A DNA stretch of 64,000 nt from Polyangiaceae bacterium (GTDB taxonomy: Bacteria > Myxococcota_A > Polyangia > Polyangiales > Polyangiaceae), in the NCBI GenBank assembly GCA_019637265.1, contig JAHBVY010000001.1, forward strand, positions 124,001-188,000. The letters are read 5' to 3'. The stretch's first letter is position 1. Every line of letters begins with the position of its first letter. Below are positions 54,441 to 63,682 of this stretch, one piece after another. The notes under the pieces were generated by a model. That model did no database searches, was not told the origin of the DNA, and saw nothing but the letters and a program-made list of their open reading frames with translations. The position numbers and the translations under genes were made by a program.

Positions 54441-56102
54441 ATGACGTTCACAGAAGCTGCGGCGCAAGTGCTGCGCCTGGTGGGTAAGCCACTTCACTAC
54501 AAAGAGATCACCGACGTCGCGATCGAGAAGAACCTCCTCAGCCACGTGGGTAAGAGCCCCGAGGTCACGATGGGGGCGCGGCTCGCCGCGGTCGTCAAGA
54601 AGGAGGACGAGGCCTCGCCGCTCAAGCGCGTGAAGCCGGGGGTGTTCGCGCTGCGCGAGTGGGACCAGCGGTCCATCGATCAGGGCCTCGCCGATCGCAC
54701 ACCCGCGCTCGAGTACCTCGAGAGGCGCGAGCAGAGCGGCGTGACGCCGAGCGAGCCGCCTGCGGCGAGCGCTGCATCGAAGTCCGGTGCGGGTCACGCG
54801 CCCGAGTCGGAGCCCGAGGACGCGAAGCAGCCTGACGCCGCCGAGATCCAGCGCGCGGAGATGGCGGCTCACGCGCGGGAGTTCTTCGAGGTGGAGGCCG
54901 ACGATGATGAGCCCATTCTCGGCGATGAGGAGGAGGCTGAGGAGGCCGCTGAGTCGGACGACGAGGGGGGCCGTCGCCGCCGCAAGCGCCGCCGCCGCGG
55001 CAAGAACGGCGATGGTTCGGACGATGACCTGCCCGGTTACACCGTGTCCGACGCGCCGGCGGACCTCGACAAGGCCGCGCTGGAGGAGGCGCGCCCGGCG
55101 CGTGAGTCGCGGCGCGATCGGGGCCGCAGCGATCGAAATGGCGAGCGGGACCGTGGCGATCGGGGTGAGCGCGGGGATCGCGATCGAGAGCGCGGTGAGC
55201 GTGGTGAACGCGATCGGGAGCGCGGCGAGCGCGGCGAGCGCGATCGAGAGCGTGGTGAGCGCGATCGGGAGCGTGGTGAGCGAGACGAGCGATCACGCGA
55301 TGGCGAGCGGCGGCGCGGCGACGACGCGGAGCTGTTCGAGGGCCTGTGTCAGATCATCGCGGGCCTCGATCGGCGCGGTGGGCTGGTGCAGCTCCGGCAG
55401 GTGACGGAGCAGGCGGTTCGCCGCTTTGGGTTGCCGCAGGACATGAGCCTCGCGCAGGGCTTGGTGCAGGCCTGTCTCCGCGCGGATAGCCTGCGTCGCA
55501 GCGCGCTCGGCGAGCCGCCGCGCGTGCGGCTCGCGGGGGGCCGCGTGGCGCTGCTCGAGCTGGGCCTCGATGGTGAGCAGCGGCGGCTCTCGGAGGAGAT
55601 CCAGTCGAAGGCCGCGCGCTACGCCGCGGAGACGCGCCGCGTGCTGCTGCGCCGCTTCCAGGAGCTGCCGCCGCGCGCGCTGAGCGAGCTCGTGATGTTG
55701 GTGTTCGAGCGCCTCGGCTACACGGGGCTCACCCTGGCGCGCCGGCAGAACGGCGGCGAGCTCCACCTCATGGGTCGTGGTCCTGACTATGCCGGTGGGG
55801 TGGCGACGGCGATCGTGGTGCGCCGCGATGGCAAGGAGGTCGGCCGCGAGCGCGTCTCGGAGCTGCGCGGCTCGCTCCACCACTACGGCCCCGCCGCGGC
55901 GGGCTTCCTGGTGACGCTCGGTCAGGTGCTGAGCGGTGCGCGGGAAGAGGCAGCGGCGGCCGGCGCCGCGCCAGTGATGCTGCTCGACGGCCTGGGCTTC
56001 GCCGCGCTGTGCGAGCAGCACGGGGTGGGGGTGGTGCACCAGCGCGTGAGCCTGCCCACCTTGGACGTGGAGCTGTTCGACGCGCTGAAGGGTGGGGGCT
56101 GA
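54441..56102 (+). CDS. HARE-HTH protein with C-terminal Mrr-like nuclease-fold domain
   Basis: A 553-residue multidomain protein. Residues 1-74 (TEAAAQVLRLVGKPLHYKEITDVAIEKNLL ... GVFALREW) are a HARE-HTH winged helix. Residues 125-180 are very acidic, then basic (GGRRRRKRRRRGK). Residues 220-292 are a charged repeat of RGERDRE units. A second winged-helix-like segment spans about 298-377. Residues about 410-545 (ELVMLVFERLGYTGLTLARRQNGGELHLMGRGPDYAGG ... ERVSELRGSLHHYGPAAAGFLVTLGQVLSGAREEAAAAGAAPVMLLDGLGFAALCEQHGVGVV) match the Mrr catalytic fold in pattern. The usual I-Q-A-K-R core is I458-V459-V460-R461-R462, so the catalytic Gln/Lys pair is lost. It is probably DNA-binding, non-cutting. 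ATG 54441. Confidence 0.7.
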   Translation: MTFTEAAAQVLRLVGKPLHYKEITDVAIEKNLLSHVGKSPEVTMGARLAAVVKKEDEASPLKRVKPGVFALREWDQRSIDQGLADRTPALEYLERREQSGVTPSEPPAASAASKSGAGHAPESEPEDAKQPDAAEIQRAEMAAHAREFFEVEADDDEPILGDEEEAEEAAESDDEGGRRRRKRRRRGKNGDGSDDDLPGYTVSDAPADLDKAALEEARPARESRRDRGRSDRNGERDRGDRGERGDRDRERGERGERDRERGERGERDRERGERDRERGERDERSRDGERRRGDDAELFEGLCQIIAGLDRRGGLVQLRQVTEQAVRRFGLPQDMSLAQGLVQACLRADSLRRSALGEPPRVRLAGGRVALLELGLDGEQRRLSEEIQSKAARYAAETRRVLLRRFQELPPRALSELVMLVFERLGYTGLTLARRQNGGELHLMGRGPDYAGGVATAIVVRRDGKEVGRERVSELRGSLHHYGPAAAGFLVTLGQVLSGAREEAAAAGAAPVMLLDGLGFAALCEQHGVGVVHQRVSLPTLDVELFDALKGGG

Positions 56103-56107
56103 GGCAG

Positions 56108-57019
56108 GTGGCGGGCAGCGTGAGGCAGGCGCCACGCACGGCGTGGGTCTTGGGCGTTGCGTTGTCCGCTTGCGCGTGTGGTGGTCCGCCGCCGTCGCAG
56201 CTCCCCTCGGCGGCGGCGGCCATCGAGCGGATGCGGGCCACCCAGGCGTGCAGCCGCGGGCTCCGCGCGGACGCGAAGATCGACTACTTCGGTACGGAGG
56301 GGCGGGTGCGCACCAGCGCGCTGTTCCTCGCGGCGCGCCCGGAGAGCCTGCGCTTCGACGTGCTGGCGCCGAGCAACCTCGGCATGGCCTTGATCCTGAC
56401 CACCAATGGCGAGCGCTTCGCCTTGGCGGACAACCTCAACACGCGCTTCATCACCGGGCCGGCGCTCACCTGCAACGTGGAGCGCTTCACCCAGGTGCCG
56501 GTGCCGCCGCACGCCTTGGTGACGCTGCTCGGCGGTGAGGCGCCCATCTTGGTGCACGAGCCGGGGGCTGCGACGCTGAGTTGGAACGGGCACCTGTTCG
56601 GTGGCGGCGAGTACGTGCTGGAGCTGCGCTCGAAGCACGAGGCGACCCAGACCGTCCACCTGACGCCCTATCCCTCCGATTGGGACAAGCCGTGGCGCGA
56701 GCAGCGCTTCGAGGTCTCCTTCGTGCGCGTGGTGCAGCGCGACTACGTGCTCTACGAGGCCACCTTGCGCGACTACCAAGCGGCGCGCACCGCGGGGCCG
56801 CTGGTGGATCCGGACGGCTTGGACCCCGACGTGCCCCCGAGCGGCCCCACGTGCAGCGCCGCGCTGCCGCGCAGCCTCCGCATCGAGGTGCCGGAGCAGG
56901 CAAAGGACCTGACGATGCGGATCCAGAGCATCGAGCACAACCCGCCGCTGCTCGGCGGCAGCTTCGAGCAGTCCCCCGCCGGCGGCATGCAGATCGAGCG
57001 CTCGAACTGCCGCGATTGA
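56108..57019 (+). CDS. Lipoprotein with LolA/LolB-like fold
   Basis: A 303-residue predicted lipoprotein. A GTG start with GAGG just upstream follows the previous stop by 5 bp, and the signal ends VALSACACGG. The mature part starts QACSRGLRADAKIDYFGTEGRVRTSALFLAARPESLRFDVLAPSNLG, a long curved sheet pattern with a LolA/LolB/DUF4292-like look. It may carry lipids or bind a hydrophobic ligand at the outer membrane. It is likely co-transcribed with the HARE-HTH gene upstream. Confidence 0.7.
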   Translation: MAGSVRQAPRTAWVLGVALSACACGGPPPSQLPSAAAAIERMRATQACSRGLRADAKIDYFGTEGRVRTSALFLAARPESLRFDVLAPSNLGMALILTTNGERFALADNLNTRFITGPALTCNVERFTQVPVPPHALVTLLGGEAPILVHEPGAATLSWNGHLFGGGEYVLELRSKHEATQTVHLTPYPSDWDKPWREQRFEVSFVRVVQRDYVLYEATLRDYQAARTAGPLVDPDGLDPDVPPSGPTCSAALPRSLRIEVPEQAKDLTMRIQSIEHNPPLLGGSFEQSPAGGMQIERSNCRD

Positions 57020-57103
57020 GGGGGGGTGGCGTGGCTCTGCGAGCAGCGCTGCGCGCTGCGACCGCTGAGCCTCTGTGCTCATCCGGCGCCTCCAGCTCCG
57101 TGC

Positions 57104-57928
57104 TCACTCGAGCGCGCGGATCAGCGCGCCGGGTCGGTCGCTGATCAGGCCGTCTACCCCGAGCGCCGCGAGCCGCCGCGCCTCCGCTTCGTCGTTCACG
57201 GTCCACGCATTGACCACCACCTGCGCCGCGCGCCACTTGGCGAGTCGCTCGGCGTCGATCAGCGCCGCCTCCGGGTGCACCGCCTCGAAGCCCGCCCTGC
57301 GGAGCACGCTCGGCCGCAGCATCAGCCGGAGGCTCCGGCGCTGCCCCTGGTGCACCAGCCACGCGGCGGGCAGCGACGCGCCCGCGCTCGCGCAGCGCCA
57401 CTTCAGCCCCAGCGCCAAAGCCGGGTGGAAACTCGAGCAGATCACGAGCGGCAACACCTCGGGCATCGCGCACAGCACCGCCGCCGCGCGCTTCACGAGC
57501 GTCACGTGTTGGCGCTGGGCCAACCCGTCGCCCCTGAGGTCGCTCTTGAGCTCCACGTTGGCGCGCAGCCCGCGGTCGCGGCACAGTTCGAGTACCTGAC
57601 GAAGTGTCGGCACCCGCGCCTCGCCGTCGAGCTCCACGCGCTGGAGTTCCGCCACCCCGAGCGCGTCCACGCGCCGCTCGTCGCGACCGCTCGTCACCCG
57701 CGTGAGGGTGGCGTCGTGGATCACCACCACCTCGCAGTCGGCGGTCAGCCGCACGTCGAGCTCCACGCCGTCGGCGCCCTCTTCGCGCGCCAGGGCGAAG
57801 GCCTCGAGCGTGTTCTCGGGCGCGGCGTGCCGCGCGCCGCGGTGCCCATACACCAGCGGGCGCGCCCCCGCCGACGGCCGCCAGCGCGCCTCGGCCTCAG
57901 CCGAGCGCCACTTACCGAAGGGGTTCAT
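57104..57928 (-). CDS. Glycerophosphodiester phosphodiesterase
   Basis: A 274-residue GDPD-family enzyme (TIM barrel), which hydrolyses glycerophosphodiesters to glycerol-3-phosphate and an alcohol. Active-site residues are visible: GHRGARHAAPENTLEAF (His29, Arg30, Glu38, Asn39), DGVELDVRLT (Glu56, Asp58) and VVIHDATL (His71). The C-terminus has NAWTVNDEAEARRLAALGVDGLISDRPG, a family hallmark. No signal peptide is seen, so it is probably cytosolic. It is convergent with the lipoprotein gene upstream. Confidence 0.92.
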   Translation of the reverse strand: MNPFGKWRSAEAEARWRPSAGARPLVYGHRGARHAAPENTLEAFALAREEGADGVELDVRLTADCEVVVIHDATLTRVTSGRDERRVDALGVAELQRVELDGEARVPTLRQVLELCRDRGLRANVELKSDLRGDGLAQRQHVTLVKRAAAVLCAMPEVLPLVICSSFHPALALGLKWRCASAGASLPAAWLVHQGQRRSLRLMLRPSVLRRAGFEAVHPEAALIDAERLAKWRAAQVVVNAWTVNDEAEARRLAALGVDGLISDRPGALIRALE

Positions 57929-58192
57929 GAAGGGGTTCCCTCGCGGGCCGTGGTAGTGCTTTGCGGGGGGTGCCCCAAGCGGTCGCGTCTGCCAGCTAAC
58001 CTATTGAAATGATTCATGAAAAAGCTCATGTCTGGGAGCTCGACGGTCGCTTCGCGGCGGTCGCCCTGCCTCCCTCCAGGTGAGTTTGCCTGGCGGCCTT
58101 CACCCATGGGCTCTAAAAAGCGGGGGCCGACGGCCGCTGGCCAGAGGCTCAGGATTCATTGGCGGGCTCGCCCCGCTGTGGGAGGCGTTCAG

Positions 58193-58825
58193 ATGGCGCG
58201 TTGGTCAGGTGTATTGGTTGTGGCGGTGATGGGGACGGTGGCGGTGGTGGGCTGTCGCAAGAAGAACGAGCCCGAGCCGCAGATGTCGGGGCAGCCTCAG
58301 CCTTCGCCGTACACGCAGCCTACCGCGACCGCGCAGCCCACCGCCACGGCGCAGCCCACGGCGGACCCGAACCTGCTGCAGTCGATCATCGCGGGCGCGC
58401 TGTCGGGCGCCCAAGCCACGCTCGGTGTGGCCACCGGCGGTGAGGTGGGGCCGATCCAGAGCGGCATCCAGATGCAGGCCGGCAACGTCGCGAAGGGCGC
58501 GCGCCCGGAGGGCGAGCTGATGAGCGCCAAGCTGGCGGAGAACGGCCACGCTCAGGCGCAGGTCACGCTGCAGCCGGGCCGCTGCTACACCGTGATCGGC
58601 TTCGGTGGCCTCGGCGTGTTCGAGTACGCCATCAACCTGACCACCTCGCCGCCGCTGCCGCCGCAGGTGATCGCACAGAGCCAGCCGGGCGCCGCGAACC
58701 AGCCGGTGGTGGGCCCGGGCGAAAGCTGCATCCGTAACCCCACGCCGGTGCCGATGCCGGTCACCGTGGACATGCACCTGGTGAAGGGGCAGGGCATGGT
58801 GGGCGCCCAGGTGTACGCGAAGTAG
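58193..58825 (+). CDS. Small lipoprotein with GCRKK lipobox (first of a pair)
   Basis: A 210-residue predicted lipoprotein. The signal (MARWSGVLVVAVMGTVAVVGC) has its lipobox Cys at position 21 followed by RKK, and a Pro/Thr/Ala-rich spacer (TATAQPTATAQPTAD). The mature domain is strand-rich, with TLQPGRCYTVIGFGGLGVFEYAINL and ESCIRNPTPVPMPVTVDMHLVKGQGMVGAQVYAK. ATG 58193 has GGGAGG eight bases upstream. It resembles the next gene in layout and in the C-terminal GAQVYAK, so the two are paralogs. Confidence 0.7.
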   Translation: MARWSGVLVVAVMGTVAVVGCRKKNEPEPQMSGQPQPSPYTQPTATAQPTATAQPTADPNLLQSIIAGALSGAQATLGVATGGEVGPIQSGIQMQAGNVAKGARPEGELMSAKLAENGHAQAQVTLQPGRCYTVIGFGGLGVFEYAINLTTSPPLPPQVIAQSQPGAANQPVVGPGESCIRNPTPVPMPVTVDMHLVKGQGMVGAQVYAK

Positions 58826-58847
58826 CGCGCGCTCGAGGAACACAGCG

Positions 58848-59486
58848 ATGGAATCGAAGCGATCGGGTCGGGCGCCGTCAGGCGCCCTGAAGTCTTGTTT
58901 GTTGCTCGCCGGCACCTTGGGGCTCGGCGCGCTGGTGGCGGTGGGGTGCCGTAAGAAGCAGGAGGTGGAGTACCCACCGCCGAACCCCAGCGCCACCGCG
59001 ACGGCGACGGCCACCGCGACCGCGACGACCACCGCGACCGCCGTGCCCGACGCGGGGCCTCCGCCTCCGCCGGATCCCCAGCCGCTCGATCCGCTCACGC
59101 TCGAGGATCTCGGCAAGGCGATCAAGAAGCGCGTGACGAAGCAGGCGCCGTACCCGATGAAGGCCGTCGCGGAGCCGTTCGGCGCCGTGCTGAGCGAAGG
59201 GCAGACCCACGAGGTGCCGCTGATGATTGCCGGGCAGAAATGCTACGGCGTGATCGCCCAGGGCGGGCCGGGCATCGTCGAGCTCGACATCGAGATCAAG
59301 ATCGAGCCCATCGCCGGCGTGGCGCTGCCCATCAACCCCACCTTCGCGGTGGACAGCACCGGCGGCGCCGAGGCGGCCATCACCCCCTGCGTCACCAACG
59401 TGATGCCCGCCGGCTTCGCCGGTCGCGTGATCTTGAAGGCGACCCGCGGCTCGGGGCCGGTCGCCGCCCAAGTGTTCATGAAGTAG
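58848..59486 (+). CDS. Small lipoprotein with GCRKK lipobox (second of a pair)
   Basis: A 212-residue predicted lipoprotein, tandem paralog of the previous gene (22 bp apart). The lipobox is VAVGC (Cys34) followed by RKK; a TATATATA-type spacer comes next. The mature domain has PLMIAGQKCYGVIAQGGPGIVELDIEI and AITPCVTNVMPAGFAGRVILKATRGSGPVAAQVFMK, ending in the same Q-V-x-x-K. Two Cys match those of the first copy. Function unknown. Confidence 0.7.
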   Translation: MESKRSGRAPSGALKSCLLLAGTLGLGALVAVGCRKKQEVEYPPPNPSATATATATATATTTATAVPDAGPPPPPDPQPLDPLTLEDLGKAIKKRVTKQAPYPMKAVAEPFGAVLSEGQTHEVPLMIAGQKCYGVIAQGGPGIVELDIEIKIEPIAGVALPINPTFAVDSTGGAEAAITPCVTNVMPAGFAGRVILKATRGSGPVAAQVFMK

Positions 59487-59495
59487 CCGCTGCGC

Positions 59496-59526
59496 GAGGG
59501 CGGCCACGGGGGGCCGCCCCTACGGG
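59496..59526. repeat. Palindromic element behind the lipoprotein pair
   Basis: GAGGGCGGCCACGG and CCGCCCCTACGGG flank a short loop. This is a member of the second hairpin family, placed after the stop of the second lipoprotein gene, where it could act as a terminator. Confidence 0.6.
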
Positions 59527-59633
59527 GGATCGATCGGGGGTTGGCGGCTGACGCGCGGTGTCGCCATCTCGTGGGGGCGTAGCATGCTGCGCCCCTATCT
59601 TCGTCGCTGCATGTTCCGGATGGCGAATGCCAT

Positions 59634-60401
59634 GTGGCTGCGCAACTCGCATGCGCCGCGGCCCGAAGCGGGCCGGTGCCTCAGCCCGCCTTCGCTCCGC
59701 GCGTCTTGAGCGCCGGGAGCTTGCCGCCCCGCCTCGCCGACTTGAACGACCCACCCAGCGAGCTGTTCCTGTGGGGGCAGCTGCCGCGCGGCGCCGCCGT
59801 GGCGGTGGTGGGCACGCGCAAACCGAGTGAAGCGGCGCTCCGCTTCACGCGCCAGCTGGCGCGCGACTTGGCGCGGGCGGGGGTCGCCATCTTGAGCGGC
59901 GGCGCGGCGGGCATCGATCGCGCAGCTCACGAGGCCGCCTTGGAGGCCGGCGGGGAGACGCTGGTGGTGGCGCCCTCCGGGCTCAGCCGGCCGTACCCCG
60001 CGGCGCACCGAGCCCTGTTCGAGCGCGTGGTGGAGGCAGGCGGCGGCTACCTCAGCGTGGTTCCGGACGGAAACGCCGCGGAGCCCTGGTGCTTCTTCCG
60101 GCGCAACTCGGTGATGGCCGCGCTCGCGCACGCGGTGGTGGCGGTGGAGTGCGGGGTGAGGAGCGGCACGCGCAACACCACCGCGCGGGCGCGGCGCCTC
60201 GGCAGGCCCGTGTTCTGGCCTCCGTCGCCGCCCTGGGAGCCGCGCGGCGCGGGCTTCTTGCTGGAGTACCGGCTCGGTGGGGTGACGCCGCTCTGCGACG
60301 CGCGCGACGTGCTCGAGAACCTGCGCGCGCGACGCCTGTACGGCGTGGGCGAGGCCTTGCAGCTCGGCTTCGAGCTCGAGACGGAGGACCCGGGCGACTG
60401 A
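59634..60401 (+). CDS. dprA: DprA-like DNA-processing protein (short form)
   Basis: A 255-residue DprA/Smf family protein; DprA loads RecA onto incoming single-stranded DNA during natural transformation. The Rossmann core is intact: [48 protein letters not shown] ... [17 protein letters not shown] ... [19 protein letters not shown] ... [19 protein letters not shown]. It is shorter than the usual protein of about 360 residues and lacks the SAM-like N-terminus. GTG at 59634 is the start. The shorter form could be a LOG-related paralog instead. No com genes are near. Confidence 0.78.
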   Translation: MAAQLACAAARSGPVPQPAFAPRVLSAGSLPPRLADLNDPPSELFLWGQLPRGAAVAVVGTRKPSEAALRFTRQLARDLARAGVAILSGGAAGIDRAAHEAALEAGGETLVVAPSGLSRPYPAAHRALFERVVEAGGGYLSVVPDGNAAEPWCFFRRNSVMAALAHAVVAVECGVRSGTRNTTARARRLGRPVFWPPSPPWEPRGAGFLLEYRLGGVTPLCDARDVLENLRARRLYGVGEALQLGFELETEDPGD

Positions 60402-60451
60402 CGTCCGTGCAGCTTGCCCGCGTCCGGCGCCGGTGCCATAGCGCTGCCGTC

Positions 60452-61789
60452 GTGGCGGAGGTGACCCTCATCGGCGCGGGGCTCGCGGGCTCCGAAGCGG
60501 CGCTGCAGCTCGCCGCGCGGGGCGTCCAGGTGCGGCTCCTGGAGCAGAAGCCGGAGCGTCGCACCCCGGCGCAGTCGAGCGACCACCTGTGCGAGCTGGT
60601 GTGCTCCAACTCGTTTCGGGGCGCGCACCTGACCAACGCCGTGGGCCTCTTGAAGGAGGAGATGCGCCGCCTGGGCTCCCAGGTGATGCAGGCAGCCGAG
60701 CTTTGCCGGGTGCCCGCTGGGGGCGCGCTGGCGGTGGACCGTGAGCGCTTCGCCGCGGAGATGACCCGGCGTCTGAACGCCGAGCCGAACATCCAGATCA
60801 TCACGGGTGAGGTGAGCTCACTACCCAGCGAGCGGCCCTTGGTGGTCGCTACGGGGCCGCTCACGGGGGACGCCTTGGCGGCGTCGCTCGAGGCGCGCCT
60901 GGGAGAAGGCAGCTTGGCTTACTATGACGCCATCGCGCCGATCGTGAGCGCGGACAGCATCGACTGGGATCGCGTGTTCATCGCCTCCCGCTGGGACAAG
61001 GGCGAGACGGAGGAGGAGCGCCGCGCCTACGTGAACTGCCCGATGGATCGCGAGCAGTACGAGCGTTTCGTCGCGGAAATTCAGGCGGCGCGCAAGGTGG
61101 AGCCGCGCGCCTTCGAGCAGGCGCGCTACTTCGAGGGTTGCCTCCCGGTGGAGGTGATGGCGGAGCGCGGGGTGCGCACGCTGGCGTTCGGACCGATGAA
61201 GCCAGCGGGACTGACCGATCCGCGCACCGGGCGTTGGCCCTATGCGGTGGTGCAGCTCCGGCGCGAGGACGAGGCGGGCACGGCGTACAACCTGGTGGGG
61301 TTTCAGTCGCGCATGGCGTGGCCGGAGCAGGAGCGCATCTTCCGCACCATCCCGGGGCTCGAGCAGGCGGAGTTCCTGCGCCTCGGCGCCGTTCACCGCA
61401 ACACCTTCCTGTGCGCGCCGCGCCTGCTCGACGAGACGATGCAGCTCCGGGCGGAGCCCGGGCTCTACTTCGCGGGGCAGATCACGGGGACGGAGGGCTA
61501 CGTGGAGGGCGCCGCGGGCGGCTGGCTCGTGGCGCACTTCATCGCGGAGCGCCTCGCCGGGCGCGAGCCGCGGCTGCCCCCCGACACCACGGCCCACGCC
61601 GCGCTCCTGCGGCAGCTGAGCCGCCACCCGGAGGACTACCAGCCCTCCAACATCACCTTCAGCCACTTCGCCCCGTTCGAGGGGGTGGACGCCCGCGGCC
61701 GCAAGCTCAGGAAGCGCGACCGCTACCAAGCGATGGCGGACCGCGCCCTGGCTGACCTCGCGCCGTTCGCGGAAGAGGTAGCGCCGTAG
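60452..61789 (+). CDS. trmFO: Methylenetetrahydrofolate-tRNA (uracil-5-)-methyltransferase
   Basis: Folate- and FAD-dependent enzyme that methylates U54 of tRNA to ribothymidine. The 445-residue product has the FAD loop [15 protein letters not shown], then [10 protein letters not shown] with the key Cys51 and VNCPM with a second conserved Cys (Cys196), and the C-terminal substrate region [13 protein letters not shown] and [18 protein letters not shown] at 60452 fits the family start (GTG GCG GAG GTG ACC). It has a normal length. It ends 340 bp before tRNA-Gly. Confidence 0.95.
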   Translation: MAEVTLIGAGLAGSEAALQLAARGVQVRLLEQKPERRTPAQSSDHLCELVCSNSFRGAHLTNAVGLLKEEMRRLGSQVMQAAELCRVPAGGALAVDRERFAAEMTRRLNAEPNIQIITGEVSSLPSERPLVVATGPLTGDALAASLEARLGEGSLAYYDAIAPIVSADSIDWDRVFIASRWDKGETEEERRAYVNCPMDREQYERFVAEIQAARKVEPRAFEQARYFEGCLPVEVMAERGVRTLAFGPMKPAGLTDPRTGRWPYAVVQLRREDEAGTAYNLVGFQSRMAWPEQERIFRTIPGLEQAEFLRLGAVHRNTFLCAPRLLDETMQLRAEPGLYFAGQITGTEGYVEGAAGGWLVAHFIAERLAGREPRLPPDTTAHAALLRQLSRHPEDYQPSNITFSHFAPFEGVDARGRKLRKRDRYQAMADRALADLAPFAEEVAP

Positions 61790-62076
61790 GCGGTGGAGGT
61801 GGGGCTTGTGCCTGGGGCAGGCACGGGGGCCTGCCCCTACGAGCCCTGTATGCCCCCGGGGGCGAATCGCAAAGGGGATCGGGGGGTTTGCCTGCACCGC
61901 GCTCGCGCGGCCCCGATCCAGGAGCTGGTCGAGGCGCGGAGCTGCCGCGCACCAGCACCCGCGGCGCAGGCGCTGGCCAGCCAGGGCGTCCGTGAAGGCA
62001 GGGCGTCCGTGAAGGCAGGGCGTTCGTGAATCCAGCAGATCGCGCCCGTAAAATCTCGAGGCGCCGCACGAGTCGC
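61790..62076. repeat. Intergenic gap with palindrome and 17-bp tandem repeat
   Basis: Bases 61815-61840 contain GGCAGGCACGGGGGCCTGCC with CCTAC, a palindrome just after trmFO. Bases 61983-62030 hold a tandem repeat of about 17 bp (AGGGCGTCCGTGAAGGC type), nearly three copies. No gene was seen. Confidence 0.65.
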
Positions 62077-62106
62077 TTGACAGAGTCGAGGAAGGCTCCT
62101 AAGAAT
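62077..62106 (+). promoter_or_regulatory. Promoter of the tRNA-Gly gene
   Basis: A perfect TTGACA (62077-62082), an 18-bp spacer and AAGAAT (62101-62106, four of six of TATAAT) lie 24 bp before the tRNA. This is a clear housekeeping promoter. The start would fall near 62113, giving a short 5' leader that contains the CCTCC/GGAGG hairpin. Confidence 0.6.
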
Positions 62107-62130
62107 GCGCTCCCTCCCTGGTGGAGGGCT

Positions 62131-62205
<75 letters not shown>

Positions 62206-62220
62206 GAGGGCAGGCATGGG

Positions 62221-62371
62221 GAGGGCAGGCACGGGGGCCTGCCCCTGCGGGTTTGGCTGAACGTCAGCTGACCTGACGAGGTGTCACGCAGCGCCGTGAA
62301 GAGGGCACAGGCACGGGGGCCTGCCCCTACGGGTTTGGTTGAACGTCAGCTAGCCTGATGAGGCGCCGTGA
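62221..62371 (+). repeat. Two tandem copies of a 79/71-bp palindrome-containing unit
   Basis: Copy 1 (62221-62299) and copy 2 (62301-62371) each contain the hairpin GGCAGGCACGGGGGCCTGCC region (copy 2 ACAGGCACGGGGGCCTGCC), the tail GGGTTTGGCTGAACGTCAGC (GGGTTTGGTTGAACGTCAGC in copy 2), a second short CTGAC motif and CGCCGTGA. They lie between convergent tRNA-Gly and the antiporter gene. It is probably a REP-like element that has duplicated in place. Confidence 0.7.
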
Positions 62372-62374
62372 GCC

Positions 62375-63682
62375 TCAGTGCCCTGGCTCGGGCTCCGGCT
62401 CCTCGGGGCTCTGGGCGCTCTCCGCGGCGATGCGCCGGATCAGGCGCCCCACGGTCAGGCCCTGCACCACCACGCTGAAGATCACGATGACGTAGGTCAC
62501 CGTGAGCACCGCGGCGCGGCCGTCGAACTCAGGCAGCTTCATCGCCAGCGCGACGCTCACCCCACCCTTGAGCCCGCCCCAGGTGAGCACCCGGATGGCG
62601 CCGGTGTCGATGCTGCGGCGTGATCGAAGCACGAGGATGGGCAGCCCCACCCCGACCCAGCGCGCGAACAGCACCACCACCACCAGGATGCCGCCCGCCT
62701 CCAGGTACAAGAGCCGCGAGTCGATCGCGAAGATCTCGAGGCCGATGAGCAGGAACAAGAGCGCGTTGAGCGTCTCGTCGATGAAGGTCCACACGATGTC
62801 GAGGTCGCGCGCCGCGCGCTCGCTCAGCGCGTGGCGCCCGCGGTTGCCGATGAACAGGCCCGCTGCCACCGCCGCGAGCGGCGCCGAGACGTGCGTCTTC
62901 GAGGCGATGAGCCCGATCGCGAACACGGTGGCGACGGACACCAAGATCTCGAGGCTCGGCTCATCCATGGTGCGCAGCGCGCGCGCACACACCCAACCCG
63001 AGCCCAGCCCGAGCGCGATGCCGCCCACCACCTCTTGCACCAGGAGGCCGCCCACCTTGAGCGGGCTCATGGCCTCCTCCGTGGCCTCCGCGCTGCCCGT
63101 CGCCATCGCGACGCCGATGCCGAGCAGCACCGTGAACACCACCACCGCGGTGCCGTCGTTGAACAGGCTCTCGCCGATCACCTTGGTCTCCAGGCTCTTC
63201 GGCGCCTTGGCGGCCTTCATGATGCCGAGCACGGCGATCGGATCCGTGGGAGAGATCAAGGCGCCGAACGCGAGGCACCACACCATGCTGATCGGCACGC
63301 CCAGCTGCTGGAACACGAAGTACGCCGCGACGCCCGACACCGCCGTGCTGATCAGCACGCCGACCGACGCCAGCGTGACGATGGAGGCGTAGTGCTGCTT
63401 GAGCCGACTGAGGTCGGTGTGGAGCGCGCCCGCGAACAAGAGCAAGGTGAGCATCCCGGTGAGGACGGTGTCCGCGAAGTTGATCGAGAGCACCGCCTCC
63501 CGCGCCACCTCCGCCAGCTTCCAGTTGGGGATCAGCTGGTCCACCCCGAGCACCGCCAGCGACGCGAGCAAGCCGCTCAAGAGCAGGCCGATCGCGAACG
63601 GCAGCTTCAAGAGGTGGTAGTTCAGGAACCCGAAGGTCGCGGCCAAGATCAGCAGGATGGCGGTGGCGTTCAGGATCTCCAT
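62375..63682 (-). CDS. Cation/proton antiporter (CPA1/NhaP-like)
   Basis: A 435-residue integral membrane protein with 12 or so hydrophobic helices, of the Na+/H+ exchanger superfamily CPA1. It contains the ion-binding region ALISPTDPIAVLGIMK (the conserved ND/TDP motif), ESLFNDGTAVVVFTVLL and FIDETLNALLFLLIGLEIF, as well as LTWGGLKGGVSVALAMKLP near the C-terminus, all NhaP/NHE hallmarks. The acidic tail (ESAQSPEEPEPEPGH) is short. It probably exports Na+ or K+ in exchange for H+ and keeps cytoplasmic pH. ATG at 63682. Confidence 0.93.
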   Translation of the reverse strand: MEILNATAILLILAATFGFLNYHLLKLPFAIGLLLSGLLASLAVLGVDQLIPNWKLAEVAREAVLSINFADTVLTGMLTLLLFAGALHTDLSRLKQHYASIVTLASVGVLISTAVSGVAAYFVFQQLGVPISMVWCLAFGALISPTDPIAVLGIMKAAKAPKSLETKVIGESLFNDGTAVVVFTVLLGIGVAMATGSAEATEEAMSPLKVGGLLVQEVVGGIALGLGSGWVCARALRTMDEPSLEILVSVATVFAIGLIASKTHVSAPLAAVAAGLFIGNRGRHALSERAARDLDIVWTFIDETLNALLFLLIGLEIFAIDSRLLYLEAGGILVVVVLFARWVGVGLPILVLRSRRSIDTGAIRVLTWGGLKGGVSVALAMKLPEFDGRAAVLTVTYVIVIFSVVVQGLTVGRLIRRIAAESAQSPEEPEPEPGH

